Assembly (NCBI RefSeq): GCF_000015265.1
Contig: NC_008699.1
Span: forward strand, 2,666,001 to 2,730,000
Direction: 5' to 3'
Origin: Nocardioides sp. JS614
GTDB lineage: Bacteria > Actinomycetota > Actinomycetes > Propionibacteriales > Nocardioidaceae
Length of the DNA: 64,000 bases
Within the stretch, counting starts at the first letter, position 1. Each line of letters begins with the position of its first letter. Below the pieces are notes generated by a model. That model made no database searches and was not told where the DNA came from. It worked only from the letters and a program-made list of their open reading frames with translations. A program made the translations under genes and the position numbers. Below, one piece after another: positions 43,976-52,811 of this stretch.

Positions 43976-46093
43976 CTAGCTGCTGCTCACGCGGATGCTG
44001 TCGCGGGCGGCGTCGGCGACGGCCCGGGCGGTGATGCCGTACTCCTGGTAGATGCGGGCGTAGTCGGCCGAGGCGCCGTACGTCTCGATCGAGACGATCC
44101 GGCCGTGGTCGCCGACGACCTCGTGCCAGCCCTGGGCGATGCCCGCCTCGACCGAGACGCGCGCCTTGACGATCGGCGGGATGACGGCCTCGCGGTAGGA
44201 CTCGTGCTGGGCGGCGAACCACTCGCGGCACGGCATCGAGACCACGCGGGCGCGGATCCCGTCCTCGGCGAGCAGGGCTCGGGCCTCGACGGCCAGCTGG
44301 ACCTCCGAACCGGTGCCGATCAGTACGACGTCGGGCTGGCCGCCCTGGCCGTCGATCTCGGGGGCGTCGATCAGGATGTAGCCGCCCCGGTGCACGTCGG
44401 CGGTGCCGGCGAAGCCGTCCTGCTCCCGCGGGAACACCGGCACGTTCTGGCGGGTGAGGGCCAGGGCGGAGGGCCGGTCCGTGTGCTCCATGACCGCCTT
44501 CCAGCAGGCGGCCACCTCGTTGGCGTCCGCAGGCCGGATGACGTCGAGGCCGGGGATGGCGCGCAGCGCGGCGAGGTGCTCGATCGGCTGGTGCGTCGGC
44601 CCGTCCTCGCCGAGACCGATGGAGTCGTGGGTCCACACGTAGGTGACCGGGAGCCCCATCAGCGACGCGAGCCGGACCGCGGGCCGCATGTAGTCGGAGA
44701 ACGTGAGGAAGGTGCCGCCGAAGACGCGGGTGCCACTGTGCAGGGCGATGCCGTTCATGATCGAACCCATCGCGTGCTCACGGATGCCGAAGTGCAGCAC
44801 CCGGCCCGCGTACGGGTCGCCCGCCCACATCTTCGAGGACCGGTCGACCGGCAGGAACGACGGGACGTCCTCGATCGTGGTGTTGTTGGACTCGGCGAGG
44901 TCGGCGGAGCCGCCCCAGAGCTCCGGGACGCGCTTCGCGATCGCGTTGATCACCTGGCCGGAGGCCTTGCGCGTCGCGACCCCCTTCGGGTCGGCGTCGA
45001 AGACCGGCAGGTCGTCGGCCCAGCCCTCGGGTAGCTCGTGGCCGCGCAGCCGCATCAGCACGTCGAAGGCGTCCGGGTTCTTGGCCCGCCACGCGGCGAA
45101 GTCCTCGTCCCAGGCCTTGCCCGCGGCCGCACCGCGCTCCCCGAGTCGCCGGGTGTGCTCGAGGACGCCCTCCGGGACCTCGAAGGTCTGCGCCGGGTCG
45201 AAGCCGAGGACCTCCTTGGTGGCGGCGACCTCGTCGGCCCCGAGGGCGGATCCGTGGGACTTGCCGGTGCCCTGCGCGTTCGGCGCGGGCCAGGCGATGA
45301 TCGTCTTCAGCTCGATGAAGCTGGGCCGGTCGGTGACCGCCTCGGCGGCGCGGAGCGCGTCGTACAGCGCGTGCACGTCCTCGCGGTACTCGGTGCCGCC
45401 GTTGGTCCAGTCGACGACCTGGACGTGCCAGCCGTACGCCTCGTAGCGCGCGGCCACGTCCTCGCTGAGGGCGATGTTGGTGTCGTCCTCGATGGAGATC
45501 TTGTTGGCGTCGTAGATCAGCGTGAGGTTGCCGAGCTGCTGGGTGCCGGCGATCGAGGAGGCCTCGCCGCTCACGCCCTCCTCGATGTCTCCGTCACTGC
45601 AGATCGCGTAGACCCGGTGGTCGAACACCGAGGGCCCGGTCTTCGCGCCCGGGTCGAGCAGCCCACGCAGCCGCCGCGCGGCCATCGCCATCCCGACCGC
45701 GTTGCCGACGCCCTGACCGAGCGGGCCCGTGGTCGTCTCGACCCCCGCGGTGTGGCGGTACTCCGGGTGCCCGGGGGTCTTGCTGCCCCAGGTGCGCAGC
45801 GCCTTGAGGTCGTCGAGCTCGAGCCCGAAGCCGCCGAGGAAGAGCTGGATGTACAGGGTGAGCGAGGAGTGACCCGCCGAGAGGACGAACCGGTCCCGCG
45901 CGATCCAGCGCGGGTCGGACGGGTCGTGGCGCATCACCTTCTGGAACAGCAGGTACGCCGCGGGGGCCAGGCTCATCGCCGTGCCCGGGTGGCCGTTGCC
46001 GACCTTCTGCACCGCGTCCATCGCGAGCACTCGGGCCGTGTCCACCGCCTTCTGGTCGAGGTCGGTCCAGTCGAGCGCAGCGGTGTCGGTCAC
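43976..46093 (-). CDS. tkt: Transketolase
   Basis: Thiamine-diphosphate enzyme of the non-oxidative pentose phosphate pathway. 705 aa. Seen are VGNGHPGTAMSLAPAAYLL, the TPP-binding region around CSDGDIEEGVSGEASSIAG and the pyrimidine-domain WTHDSIGLGEDGPTHQPIEH. GTG 46093 is chosen because AAAGGA lies 6-7 nt upstream; an ATG at 46120 has no RBS. First gene of the six-gene operon, divergent from ctaB. Confidence 0.96.
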   Translation of the reverse strand: MTDTAALDWTDLDQKAVDTARVLAMDAVQKVGNGHPGTAMSLAPAAYLLFQKVMRHDPSDPRWIARDRFVLSAGHSSLTLYIQLFLGGFGLELDDLKALRTWGSKTPGHPEYRHTAGVETTTGPLGQGVGNAVGMAMAARRLRGLLDPGAKTGPSVFDHRVYAICSDGDIEEGVSGEASSIAGTQQLGNLTLIYDANKISIEDDTNIALSEDVAARYEAYGWHVQVVDWTNGGTEYREDVHALYDALRAAEAVTDRPSFIELKTIIAWPAPNAQGTGKSHGSALGADEVAATKEVLGFDPAQTFEVPEGVLEHTRRLGERGAAAGKAWDEDFAAWRAKNPDAFDVLMRLRGHELPEGWADDLPVFDADPKGVATRKASGQVINAIAKRVPELWGGSADLAESNNTTIEDVPSFLPVDRSSKMWAGDPYAGRVLHFGIREHAMGSIMNGIALHSGTRVFGGTFLTFSDYMRPAVRLASLMGLPVTYVWTHDSIGLGEDGPTHQPIEHLAALRAIPGLDVIRPADANEVAACWKAVMEHTDRPSALALTRQNVPVFPREQDGFAGTADVHRGGYILIDAPEIDGQGGQPDVVLIGTGSEVQLAVEARALLAEDGIRARVVSMPCREWFAAQHESYREAVIPPIVKARVSVEAGIAQGWHEVVGDHGRIVSIETYGASADYARIYQEYGITARAVADAARDSIRVSSS

Positions 46094-46125
46094 AGGATTC
46101 CTTTCGAGGTCATCGGCCACACCCG

Positions 46126-46131
46126 AGCCTA
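46126..46131 (-). promoter_or_regulatory. -10 box TAGGCT upstream of tkt
   Basis: On the minus strand TAGGCT reads from 46131 to 46126, giving a leader of about 25 nt before GTG 46093. No good -35 is visible. Confidence 0.35.
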
Positions 46132-46223
46132 CTCACCCCGGGGACCCGGCCGGACAGGGACGGGCGCTCGCGAGCGACGGCCGGTGCAGGCGGGCGCGCG
46201 GATCGTTCCGCAGGGTCCTCGGA

Positions 46224-46229
46224 TAGACT
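46224..46229 (+). promoter_or_regulatory. -10 box TAGACT upstream of ctaB
   Basis: TAGACT lies 52 bp before GTG 46282. It shares the 188-bp divergent region with the tkt promoter. Confidence 0.35.
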
Positions 46230-46281
46230 CGCGGCAGTCCTGCTACCTGCTGGTACCCCTGTCCCCGCCCGAGGATCCCCT

Positions 46282-47226
46282 GTGACGTACGTCGGCCAGT
46301 CGGCCTCTGCTGCCCAGCAGTCCGTGGCCGAACGGGCGAGCGTCAAGGACGTCCTGGCGGCGTACGTCGGGCTCACCAAGCCGCGGGTGATCGAGCTCCT
46401 GCTGCTCACCACTGTCCCCGTGATGTTCTTCGCCGACCGCGGCATCCCCGAGCTCTGGCTGGTGGTGGCGACCGTCGTCGGCGGCGCGTTCTCGGCCGGG
46501 TCGGCGTCGGTGTTCAACTGCGTCTACGACCGGGACATCGACGAGCAGATGCGGCGGACCCGCCGCCGGGCCCTGCCGCGGCACATCGTGTCGCCGGCCG
46601 CGGCCCTGGTGTTCGGGTTCGTGCTCGGGATCCTGTCGACGGTGATCCTGTACGTCTGGGTGAACCCGCTCTCGGCGGCGCTGTCGGTGGCCGCGAACGC
46701 GTTCTACGTGCTCGTGTACACGATGCTGCTCAAGCGCCGGACCACCCAGAACATCGTCTGGGGCGGCCTGGCCGGGTGCTTCCCCGCCCTGATCGGCTGG
46801 ACGGCGGTCACCGGGTCGCTGTCCTGGGTGCCGGTCGTGCTGTTCGCCGTGGTCTTCTTCTGGACCCCGCCGCACACCTGGGCGCTGGCGCTGCGCTACC
46901 GCGAGGACTACGCGAACGTCGACGTCCCGATGCTCCCCGTGGTCGCGCCGGCGCGCGAGGTCGGGCGCCAGGTGGTCATCTACAGCTGGGTGATGGTCGC
47001 GACCTCGCTGCTGCTGTGGCCGGTCGCCGGCACCGGGATCTTCTACCCCATCGCCGCCGGCGTCCTCGGTGCCGTCTTCCTGCTCGAGGCACACCGGATG
47101 TGGGCCCGCTCCCGGGACACCGAGAGCCTCTCGGTGATCCAGCCGATGCGGCTGTTCCACTCCTCGAACCTGTACCTCTCGCTGCTGTTCGTCGCGGTCG
47201 CGCTCGACCCGCTGCTGGCCGGCTGA
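46282..47226 (+). CDS. ctaB: Heme o synthase (protoheme IX farnesyltransferase)
   Basis: Integral membrane prenyltransferase that converts heme b to heme o for cytochrome oxidase. 314 aa with about 9 helices. The prenyl-diphosphate site NCVYDRDIDEQMRRTRRRAL is at about residues 75-94 and the second Asp-rich site at YREDYANVDVPMLPVV. Divergent from tkt; convergent with the heme a synthase gene, whose product acts next. Confidence 0.95.
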   Translation: MTYVGQSASAAQQSVAERASVKDVLAAYVGLTKPRVIELLLLTTVPVMFFADRGIPELWLVVATVVGGAFSAGSASVFNCVYDRDIDEQMRRTRRRALPRHIVSPAAALVFGFVLGILSTVILYVWVNPLSAALSVAANAFYVLVYTMLLKRRTTQNIVWGGLAGCFPALIGWTAVTGSLSWVPVVLFAVVFFWTPPHTWALALRYREDYANVDVPMLPVVAPAREVGRQVVIYSWVMVATSLLLWPVAGTGIFYPIAAGVLGAVFLLEAHRMWARSRDTESLSVIQPMRLFHSSNLYLSLLFVAVALDPLLAG

Positions 47227-47567
47227 GGAGCCCCGGGGGCCTGGCGCCATCGCTTGGCGCCGGGACGATAACGCCGGGCTCCGGAGCAACTCGTCCGAGA
47301 AAGTCGCGCCCCGCCTGCAACCTCCGGGGGCGCTCCGGCGTCTGAGGGGTGACGGCGGCCGGCCTGCCCACGGGGGTGCGGGCCGGGCGCGGTCGACCGA
47401 GGCGGGGCCTCGCAGCACACCCTGTCGATCGAGACCCGCACGACCCGCCGCAGCGGCATCGCGAGTCGTGCGGGTCTCCCCGGTCCGCCGGGGAGACCCC
47501 GGCCGGGAGTCGATCGCGACCACCCGCACGCCAGGCAACGCCCGACCCGGACCGTCCGACCCAGGCG
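47227..47567. terminator. Convergent intergenic region with strong hairpin
   Basis: 341 bp between ctaB and ctaA, with no gene. A perfect 14-bp stem is formed by GAGACCCGCACGAC (47431-47444) and GTCGTGCGGGTCTC (47465-47478), loop 20 nt. It is followed by another GC hairpin CCCCGG-TCCG-CCGGGG near 47479. Closer to ctaB is TGGCGCC-ATCGCT-TGGCGCC (around 47246-47265). These should stop transcription from both sides. Confidence 0.7.
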
Positions 47568-48485
47568 CTACGACGCCACAGGTGGGACAGGAGAGCCGGG
47601 GAGACCCGCAGGCTCGCGCACCCGGATCAGGGCCCAGGTGACGGCGGCGGAGGTGCAGGCCGCACCGAGCATGTGGAAGCCGACCAGGACGACCGGGAGG
47701 TCGGTGAAGTACTGCACGAAGCCGATCGCCCCCTGGGCGACCTCGACGACCAGCAGCACCACCACGGCCTGCCGGGTCGAGGCGGGCGCGCCGGCCGCGA
47801 CCACGGCGAACAGCAGCCCCACGGTGAGCCCCACGAACAAGAACACCCCGTCGGCGTGCAGCTGGCTCATCTGGAGCGGGGAGAGCCCGTTGCGCGCCGA
47901 GTCCGCATCGCCCGCGTGCGGGCCGGAGCCGGTGACGATGGTGCCGACGTAGAGCACGGCCCAGGCGGCGGCGAAGGTCGCCCAGGCGAGCCCCACCAGC
48001 CCGCCCCGCGGCGGTACGGCGGGCGCGGGCTGGCCGATCCGGTGCAGGAAGAGCACCGCGAGGCCCATGATCGCCAGGGACAGGAGCAGGTGCAGCGACA
48101 CGATCCACGGGTTGAGGTCGGTGAGGACGGTGATGCCGCCGATCACGGCCTGCGCCGGGATGCCCAGGCCCATGACCAGGGCGAGCACGCGCAGCTCCCG
48201 CCGACCGGACTGCCAGGCCGCGAGGAAGGTGCCGATCGCGACCGCGGTGAGCACGTAGGTCAGCAGCCGGTTGCCGAACTCGATCGCCGAGTGCACGTCG
48301 TAGGCGCCGTGCGGCGTGAACGACTCCTCGGTGCAGCGCGGCCAGGTCGGGCAGCCGAGGCCGGAGCCCGTCAGGCGGACCACGCCCCCGGTGACGACGA
48401 GGACGCCGTTGGCAACCAGCGAGGCCCAGCCCCAGCCGCGCAGCCAGTCGTGGAGGTGGCGCAGCCGGAAGGTCAGTCGATCCAT
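47568..48485 (-). CDS. ctaA: Heme a synthase (COX15/CtaA family)
   Basis: Oxidises heme o to heme a. 305 aa, about 8 transmembrane helices. Seen are LVVTGGVVRLTGSGLGCPTWPRC (first loop with a Cys pair typical of type-B CtaA), the heme His in EFGNRLLTYVL and in HLLLSLAIMG, and the C-terminal His in LHADGVFLFVG and VGFHMLGAACTS. One base overlaps the ABC permease gene stop (TGATG). Downstream of the ABC genes, as in mycobacteria. Confidence 0.92.
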   Translation of the reverse strand: MDRLTFRLRHLHDWLRGWGWASLVANGVLVVTGGVVRLTGSGLGCPTWPRCTEESFTPHGAYDVHSAIEFGNRLLTYVLTAVAIGTFLAAWQSGRRELRVLALVMGLGIPAQAVIGGITVLTDLNPWIVSLHLLLSLAIMGLAVLFLHRIGQPAPAVPPRGGLVGLAWATFAAAWAVLYVGTIVTGSGPHAGDADSARNGLSPLQMSQLHADGVFLFVGLTVGLLFAVVAAGAPASTRQAVVVLLVVEVAQGAIGFVQYFTDLPVVLVGFHMLGAACTSAAVTWALIRVREPAGLPGSPVPPVAS

Positions 48486-49282
48486 CACTCCCACTTGAAG
48501 GTCCGGGCGGTGAGGGCGGTGCCGAGCACCGCCCACGCGAGCAGCACGGCCAGGTCGGTCCAGGCCGTCGCCCCGTCGATGAGCGCCTCCCGCATCGCGC
48601 CGCCGAGGGCGCCGGAGGGCAGCCAGCGGACCACCTCGCCGAAGGAGCCGTACGCCGAGACGGGCAGCACGACCGCGCCACCGGCCATCAGCAGGAGATA
48701 GACGAGGTTGGCGGCCGCGAGGGTCGCCTCGGCGCGCAGCACTCCGGAGAGGAACAGGCCGAGCGAGGCGAACGCCGCGGTGCCGAGGACCACGGCGAGG
48801 AGCGCGCCCAGCACGCCCGGCTCGGGGTCCCAGTCGAGCGCGAGCGCCACCAGCGAGATCACCAGCACCTGGAGCGCCTCGATGAGGAGCAGGCCGCCGA
48901 TCTTCCCCGCCAGCAGGCCCGACCGGGGGAGCGGGGAGGAGCCGAGGCGCTTGATGACGCCGTACCGGCGCTCGAATCCGGTCGCGATGGCCAGCGACGT
49001 GAACGCGGTGGACATCACGGCGAGCGCCAGGACGCCCGGCGCGAAGACGTCCACGGGCGCGTGCGAGAGGTCCATGCCGACCCGCTCCGCGCCGGCGACG
49101 CCCCCGATGAGCACGATGACGGGGATCACGACGGCCAGCAGCAGCTGCTCCCCGTTGCGGAGCATCAGCCGGGACTCCATCGCCGCCTGGGCGAGCACCT
49201 GGCGGTGCAGGGGGGCCGCGCCGGGCCGAGGTGCGAAGGTGCCACTCGGTCGTCCGGTCGGTCGTCGGGTCGCCGGGCTCAT
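48485..49282 (-). CDS. ABC transporter permease (ABC-2 type)
   Basis: 265 aa membrane subunit with 6 helices, of the ABC-2/DrrB type. Conserved pieces are AVMSTAFTSLAIATGFERRYGVIKRLGSSPLPRSGLLAGK, then helices and LPSGALGGAMREAL. ATG 49282 overlaps the ATPase stop by ATGA. Export substrate unknown. Position next to ctaA, as in M. tuberculosis Rv1456c-Rv1458c from memory, suggests a role in heme or respiratory-chain assembly, but that is inference. Confidence 0.87.
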   Translation of the reverse strand: MSPATRRPTGRPSGTFAPRPGAAPLHRQVLAQAAMESRLMLRNGEQLLLAVVIPVIVLIGGVAGAERVGMDLSHAPVDVFAPGVLALAVMSTAFTSLAIATGFERRYGVIKRLGSSPLPRSGLLAGKIGGLLLIEALQVLVISLVALALDWDPEPGVLGALLAVVLGTAAFASLGLFLSGVLRAEATLAAANLVYLLLMAGGAVVLPVSAYGSFGEVVRWLPSGALGGAMREALIDGATAWTDLAVLLAWAVLGTALTARTFKWE

Positions 49283-50226
49283 GGCGCCAGCCCCCGTCCG
49301 GTGAGCTGGAGGAAGACGTCCTCGAGGTTGCGCTGTCCCAGCGTGAGGGACTCGGGGAGCACGTTGTTCTCCTCGCACCAGCGCGAGACCTTGGCGAGCG
49401 TGGAGGCGTCGGCCGGGCCCGTCACCATCAGGCTGAGAGCGTCGAGCTGGGTGACCTCGGTGTGCTCGCCGAGGGTGTGCGCCAGCGAGTCCGGCGAGCC
49501 CGGGGGGAACGGCCTGGTCACCACCAGCCGGATCGTGGCGTGGGTGCCGCCGCGGGTCAGCTCGAGCGGCGTCCCGGAGGCGATCAGCCGGCCGTGGTCG
49601 ATGATGTGGATCCGGTCCGCGAGCCGCTCGGCCTCGTCCATGTAGTGGGTGGTGAGCACCACGGTCACGCCGTCGCCGCGCAGCTCCTCGAGCAGCTCCC
49701 AGGTGGTGCGCCGTGCCTGGGGGTCCATGCCCGCGGTGGGCTCGTCGACGAACACGACCTCAGGCCGGCCGACCAGCGCCATCGCGAGGCCGAGGCGCTG
49801 CTGCTGCCCGCCGGAGAGCCGGCGGTAGGGCGTGCGCCCGCAGTCGGCCAGGCCGAGGCGTTCGGAGAGCATCTCGGTGTCCAGCGGGTGGGCGTGCAGC
49901 TTCGCGACGTGGTCGAGCATCTCCCGGGCCCGCACGCCGCTCCAGGCACCGCCGCCCTGGAGCATCACGCCGATCCGGGGCAGCAGCTCGGCCCGGTCGC
50001 GGATCGGGTCCAGACCGAGCACCCGCACTGTGCCGGCCTGCGGGCGGCGGTAGCCCTCGCAGGTCTCGAGCGTCGTGGTCTTCCCTGCCCCGTTCGGGCC
50101 GAGGACGGCGGTGATGGTGTGCCGCTCCACGTTCAGCGAGAGCGCGTCGACGGCCACCTTGTCGCCGTAGCGCATCTCCAGGCCGTCGACCGAGACCGCG
50201 GGAACGGTGGGGTCGGGCGCGGGCAC
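49279..50226 (-). CDS. ABC transporter ATP-binding protein
   Basis: 315 aa. Walker A GPNGAGKTTTLE (about residue 43-54), signature LSGGQQQRLGLAMAL, Walker B VVFVDEPTAGMDP, and H-loop LTTHYMDEAE. A C-terminal extension of about 100 residues is typical for drug/lipid exporter ATPases of the DrrA class. Partner of the downstream permease. GTG 50226 lies 6 nt after a TAGACT -10 box. Confidence 0.92.
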   Translation of the reverse strand: MPAPDPTVPAVSVDGLEMRYGDKVAVDALSLNVERHTITAVLGPNGAGKTTTLETCEGYRRPQAGTVRVLGLDPIRDRAELLPRIGVMLQGGGAWSGVRAREMLDHVAKLHAHPLDTEMLSERLGLADCGRTPYRRLSGGQQQRLGLAMALVGRPEVVFVDEPTAGMDPQARRTTWELLEELRGDGVTVVLTTHYMDEAERLADRIHIIDHGRLIASGTPLELTRGGTHATIRLVVTRPFPPGSPDSLAHTLGEHTEVTQLDALSLMVTGPADASTLAKVSRWCEENNVLPESLTLGQRNLEDVFLQLTGRGLAP

Positions 50227-50232
50227 CGCACC

Positions 50233-50238
50233 AGTCTA
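50233..50238 (-). promoter_or_regulatory. -10 box TAGACT of the ABC transporter operon
   Basis: Minus-strand TAGACT (50238 to 50233) ends 6 nt before GTG 50226. This gives a leaderless ABC-ctaA operon separate from the GDPD gene upstream. Confidence 0.5.
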
Positions 50239-50268
50239 GGGAGAGCGAGTGGTGGCCGCTCTGACGGG

Positions 50269-50937
50269 TCAGGCCCTGCGTCGGCGCACTTCACGCAGGA
50301 TCTCCGGCTCGTTGGTGATCACGCCGTTCGCGCCGAGCCCCACGACGCGGTCGAGCCACTCGAGGTCGTCGATCGGCCAGGTCATCACGACCTCGACGGC
50401 GCCCCGCAGCCGGCCGACCAGGTTCGCGTCCAGCAGCGAGCGGTGCAGCGAGACGCCGTACGGCGCCGGCCGGTCGGACCGGTCAGCCCGGTCGATCCAG
50501 CGGAGCAGCGCGGCGCGCTCGGCGCGGTTGCGCGCGGAGAGGACGGGACGGACGTAGGGCAGCCGGGCGACGGCCTCCACCGCCGGCCAGAACCGTCCGC
50601 AGGCGAGCACGGGGTGTTGGTGCGCGCGCTCGTGCAGCAGCCCGGCCACTGCCAGGCCGGTCGACACCGAGCGTCCCTTCAGGTCGAGCATGAACGTCGT
50701 CCCGCGCCGGTCGGCGTCGAGGAGCTCGGCGAGCCCGAGACGAGGGGCCGCGGCGGAGGCGAGCTCCCATCGGTCCCACAGGAAGGGCAGCGGTCCGGCC
50801 GTCTTGAGGTGCCGCACCTCGAGACGCCCCCGGTGGGCGTGCACGTCGCACTCGATCACGTCGGCGCCGAGCAGGTTCGCCTCGTGCAGGCCGGCGAGGG
50901 AGTTGCCGGCCCGGTGGGCGATCGCGAGCGGGCTCAT
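50269..50937 (-). CDS. Glycerophosphodiester phosphodiesterase family protein
   Basis: 222 aa TIM barrel. Catalytic His are at the start (IAHRAGNSLAG) and in the HGR-like HAHRGRLEVRHLK; Glu/Asp in VIECDVHAH. FMLDLKGRS and GANGVITNEPEIL follow. Smaller than typical GDPD. Likely hydrolyses glycerophosphodiesters, product glycerol-3-phosphate, though the substrate is not proven. ATG 50937 overlaps the PAP2 gene stop (ATGA). Confidence 0.82.
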   Translation of the reverse strand: MSPLAIAHRAGNSLAGLHEANLLGADVIECDVHAHRGRLEVRHLKTAGPLPFLWDRWELASAAAPRLGLAELLDADRRGTTFMLDLKGRSVSTGLAVAGLLHERAHQHPVLACGRFWPAVEAVARLPYVRPVLSARNRAERAALLRWIDRADRSDRPAPYGVSLHRSLLDANLVGRLRGAVEVVMTWPIDDLEWLDRVVGLGANGVITNEPEILREVRRRRA

Positions 50938-51689
50938 CCGACCGGCTGCCGGTTCTCGACGCGCGCCGGTCGTTCGCGTCGGCGCGCGAGAAGGATCGCC
51001 GCGAGATGACCGATGAGGGCGAGTCCGAGGCCGGCCACGACGTCGAGGACGTAGTGGTTGGCGGTGGCCACGACCGAGAGCGCCATCAGCGCCGGGAGCA
51101 CGAACCCCACCCACCGCAGGGCGAGCGTGGTCGCGGCCGTGGCGATCGCGAGGCCGACGAGCAGGTCCCAGCCCGCGTGCAGGCTCGGCATCGCGGCGTA
51201 CTGGTTGACGAAGTTCGGCGGCTGCAGCACCCGGTAGGCGTGGGAGCTCTCGGTGACGGTGTCGACCAGGTCCGGGTCGACCAGCCGCGGCGGGGCCACC
51301 GGGTAGGTGACATAGACGATCAGCCCGAGCCCCCCGGAGACCAGCATCCCGTCGCGCAGGCGCAGGAACGCCGGACGGTGGTGCCACACCAGCCACGCCA
51401 TGGTCAGCACGATCACCGGCCAGTGCCCCCAGATGTAGACCCAGTTCGCCGCCGTCTCCAGCACGGGGGACAGGGTGACCGGGGCTTGGATCGCCCCCTC
51501 GACGTCGATCCCGAGCCGCTCCTCGACCCGCACGATGTCACGGGCATGGGCCTCGGCCGTCGACGGCTCGGTCGCAGTCAGGCCGCGCACCTGGAAGTAG
51601 CAGAAGAGCCCGAGCAGCACGATCGCGACCTGGCCGAGGACCCAGCGCACCCTGCGGCGCCGGAGCACGCTGGGGTGCGGCATGAACAT
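50934..51689 (-). CDS. PAP2 superfamily phosphatase/transferase (inositolphosphotransferase-like)
   Basis: 251 aa with 6 membrane helices. The PAP2 C2 and C3 motifs are visible as AAMPSLHAGW and ATANHYVLDVVAG. The N-terminal half has the WVYIWGHWPVIVLTMAWLVW pattern of the Aur1/inositol phosphorylceramide-like branch. AGGAGG RBS precedes ATG 51689. Coupled to the GDPD gene, so both may act in phospholipid head-group remodelling; inferred from context. Confidence 0.83.
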   Translation of the reverse strand: MFMPHPSVLRRRRVRWVLGQVAIVLLGLFCYFQVRGLTATEPSTAEAHARDIVRVEERLGIDVEGAIQAPVTLSPVLETAANWVYIWGHWPVIVLTMAWLVWHHRPAFLRLRDGMLVSGGLGLIVYVTYPVAPPRLVDPDLVDTVTESSHAYRVLQPPNFVNQYAAMPSLHAGWDLLVGLAIATAATTLALRWVGFVLPALMALSVVATANHYVLDVVAGLGLALIGHLAAILLARRRERPARVENRQPVG

Positions 51690-51810
51690 TCCCCTGGCCT
51701 CCTGCCTGCGCTCGGGTGTCGGCGTCGGGGTGGCCCACGATCGATGCTGCCGTGCCGGCGCCCCCGCGTCGTGGGGCGAAGGTCCCGAGTTGGCTCGGAC
51801 CGGGGCCGGG

Positions 51811-52671
51811 TCAGGCCGCCACGGTCGCCGTCCGGCGACCGGCGAGGAGGCTGGTGCCGCCGAGCGCCAGTGCGGGCAACCAGGCGACCGAGGCCTTGAG
51901 GGTCACCGCGGCGGCGGCCGCCGCGAGGGGTACGCCGGCGGCGACGAGCGCGACCACGAGCGCGCCGTCGCGCGGACTCGCGCCGTTGGGGCCGGGGACC
52001 GCTCCGGCCAGCTGGCTGGCCCCGAACGCGCCCAGCACGGCGAGCGGGGACACGGTGTTCCCGGTGGCGGCCACCGCGCCGAGGAGCAGCGCGGCGATCG
52101 AGAGCTGGTAGCCCGCGGAGAGCACCAGCCCGTGGAGCAGGGTGCGCCACGGGGGCAGCGGGCGGCTGGGGAGCAGGTCGGGCCGGACCCGGCGCAGCAC
52201 CAGGACGGCTACGACGGCGGCCAGGGACAGGAACGCCACCGGCAGGATCAGGTCCAGCGGCAGCGCCGTACCGGCGCACGCGACGAACGCGGCGAGTCCC
52301 AGGGCGCCGACCAGGCGGTCGGTGCCCACGCTCAGGACCGCGTCGCCGCGACCGAGCCCGGTGCCGGTGAGCCGCTTGAGCCGCCACAGGTCGGCGCCGA
52401 CGTGGCCGGGGGTGAGCAACCCGAGGAGCTCGGACTCGGCGTAGGCACGCAGGTGCCAGCGGCGCGACAGGTCGGCGTCCGTGAGCGCCCGCCAGCGGAG
52501 CGGGCAGAGCAGGTACTTGCCGACCACCCACGGGAGCAGCCCGGCGAGCACCGGCCAGAGCGAGACCTCCGGGAGCCGGGGGAGCGTGAGCACGGGGACG
52601 AGGATGCTGACGAGCACCCCGAGAGCCAGCACGGTGCGGGAGCCGAGAACGGCGCGAAGACGGGCGATCAT
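51811..52671 (-). CDS. Lysylphosphatidylglycerol synthase TM region-like (UPF0104) membrane protein
   Basis: 286 aa, 7-8 hydrophobic helices, with the family's LLPWVVGKYLLCPLRWRAL, GLLTPGHVGADLWRLKRL and AGAVPGPNGASPRDGALVVAL (the last resembles the signature PGGLGPREAALVL in the flippase domain). Members are flippases or accessory parts of lipid/glycan modification. Start ATG 52671 is chosen to begin at the first helix; a GTG at 52776 would overlap the sufR operator region. Upstream of PAP2 and GDPD genes with a 121-bp gap. Confidence 0.78.
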   Translation of the reverse strand: MIARLRAVLGSRTVLALGVLVSILVPVLTLPRLPEVSLWPVLAGLLPWVVGKYLLCPLRWRALTDADLSRRWHLRAYAESELLGLLTPGHVGADLWRLKRLTGTGLGRGDAVLSVGTDRLVGALGLAAFVACAGTALPLDLILPVAFLSLAAVVAVLVLRRVRPDLLPSRPLPPWRTLLHGLVLSAGYQLSIAALLLGAVAATGNTVSPLAVLGAFGASQLAGAVPGPNGASPRDGALVVALVAAGVPLAAAAAAVTLKASVAWLPALALGGTSLLAGRRTATVAA

Positions 52672-52761
52672 GCGGGAGGCAGGAGACCTTCGGGTCGGCG
52701 TGGTCGCGGCGTCGTTGCGGCGTGGATCTCCAGTGTCACCCACGGGAGGCGGATGGCAAAA

Positions 52762-52780
52762 CAGGGTTAGGCTCACCTTA
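52762..52780 (+). promoter_or_regulatory. DtxR/IdeR-type iron box upstream of sufR
   Basis: CAGGGTTAGGCTCACCTTA matches 14 of 19 positions of the consensus TTAGGTTAGSCTAACCTAA. It lies just upstream of the -35 of sufR. An iron-sensing regulator could control the suf operon there. Confidence 0.65.
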
Positions 52781-52781
52781 C

Positions 52782-52811
52782 TTGAAGCGTCCCGGTCAAT
52801 AACGGCACACT
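52782..52811 (+). promoter_or_regulatory. Promoter of the suf operon
   Basis: -35 TTGAAG (52782-52787), 18-bp spacer, -10 CACACT (52806-52811). The GTG of sufR follows 6 nt after, so the mRNA is probably leaderless. A SufR-type operator covers the -10. Confidence 0.5.

Noticed and set aside
43976..46120. ATG 46120 as tkt start
   Set aside because: No ribosome binding site upstream, whereas GTG 46093 has AAAGGA at the right distance.
46243..48681. Long minus frame across ctaB and ctaA
   Set aside because: Antisense to ctaB with low-complexity Arg/Gly/Pro content; the real minus-strand gene is ctaA in another frame.
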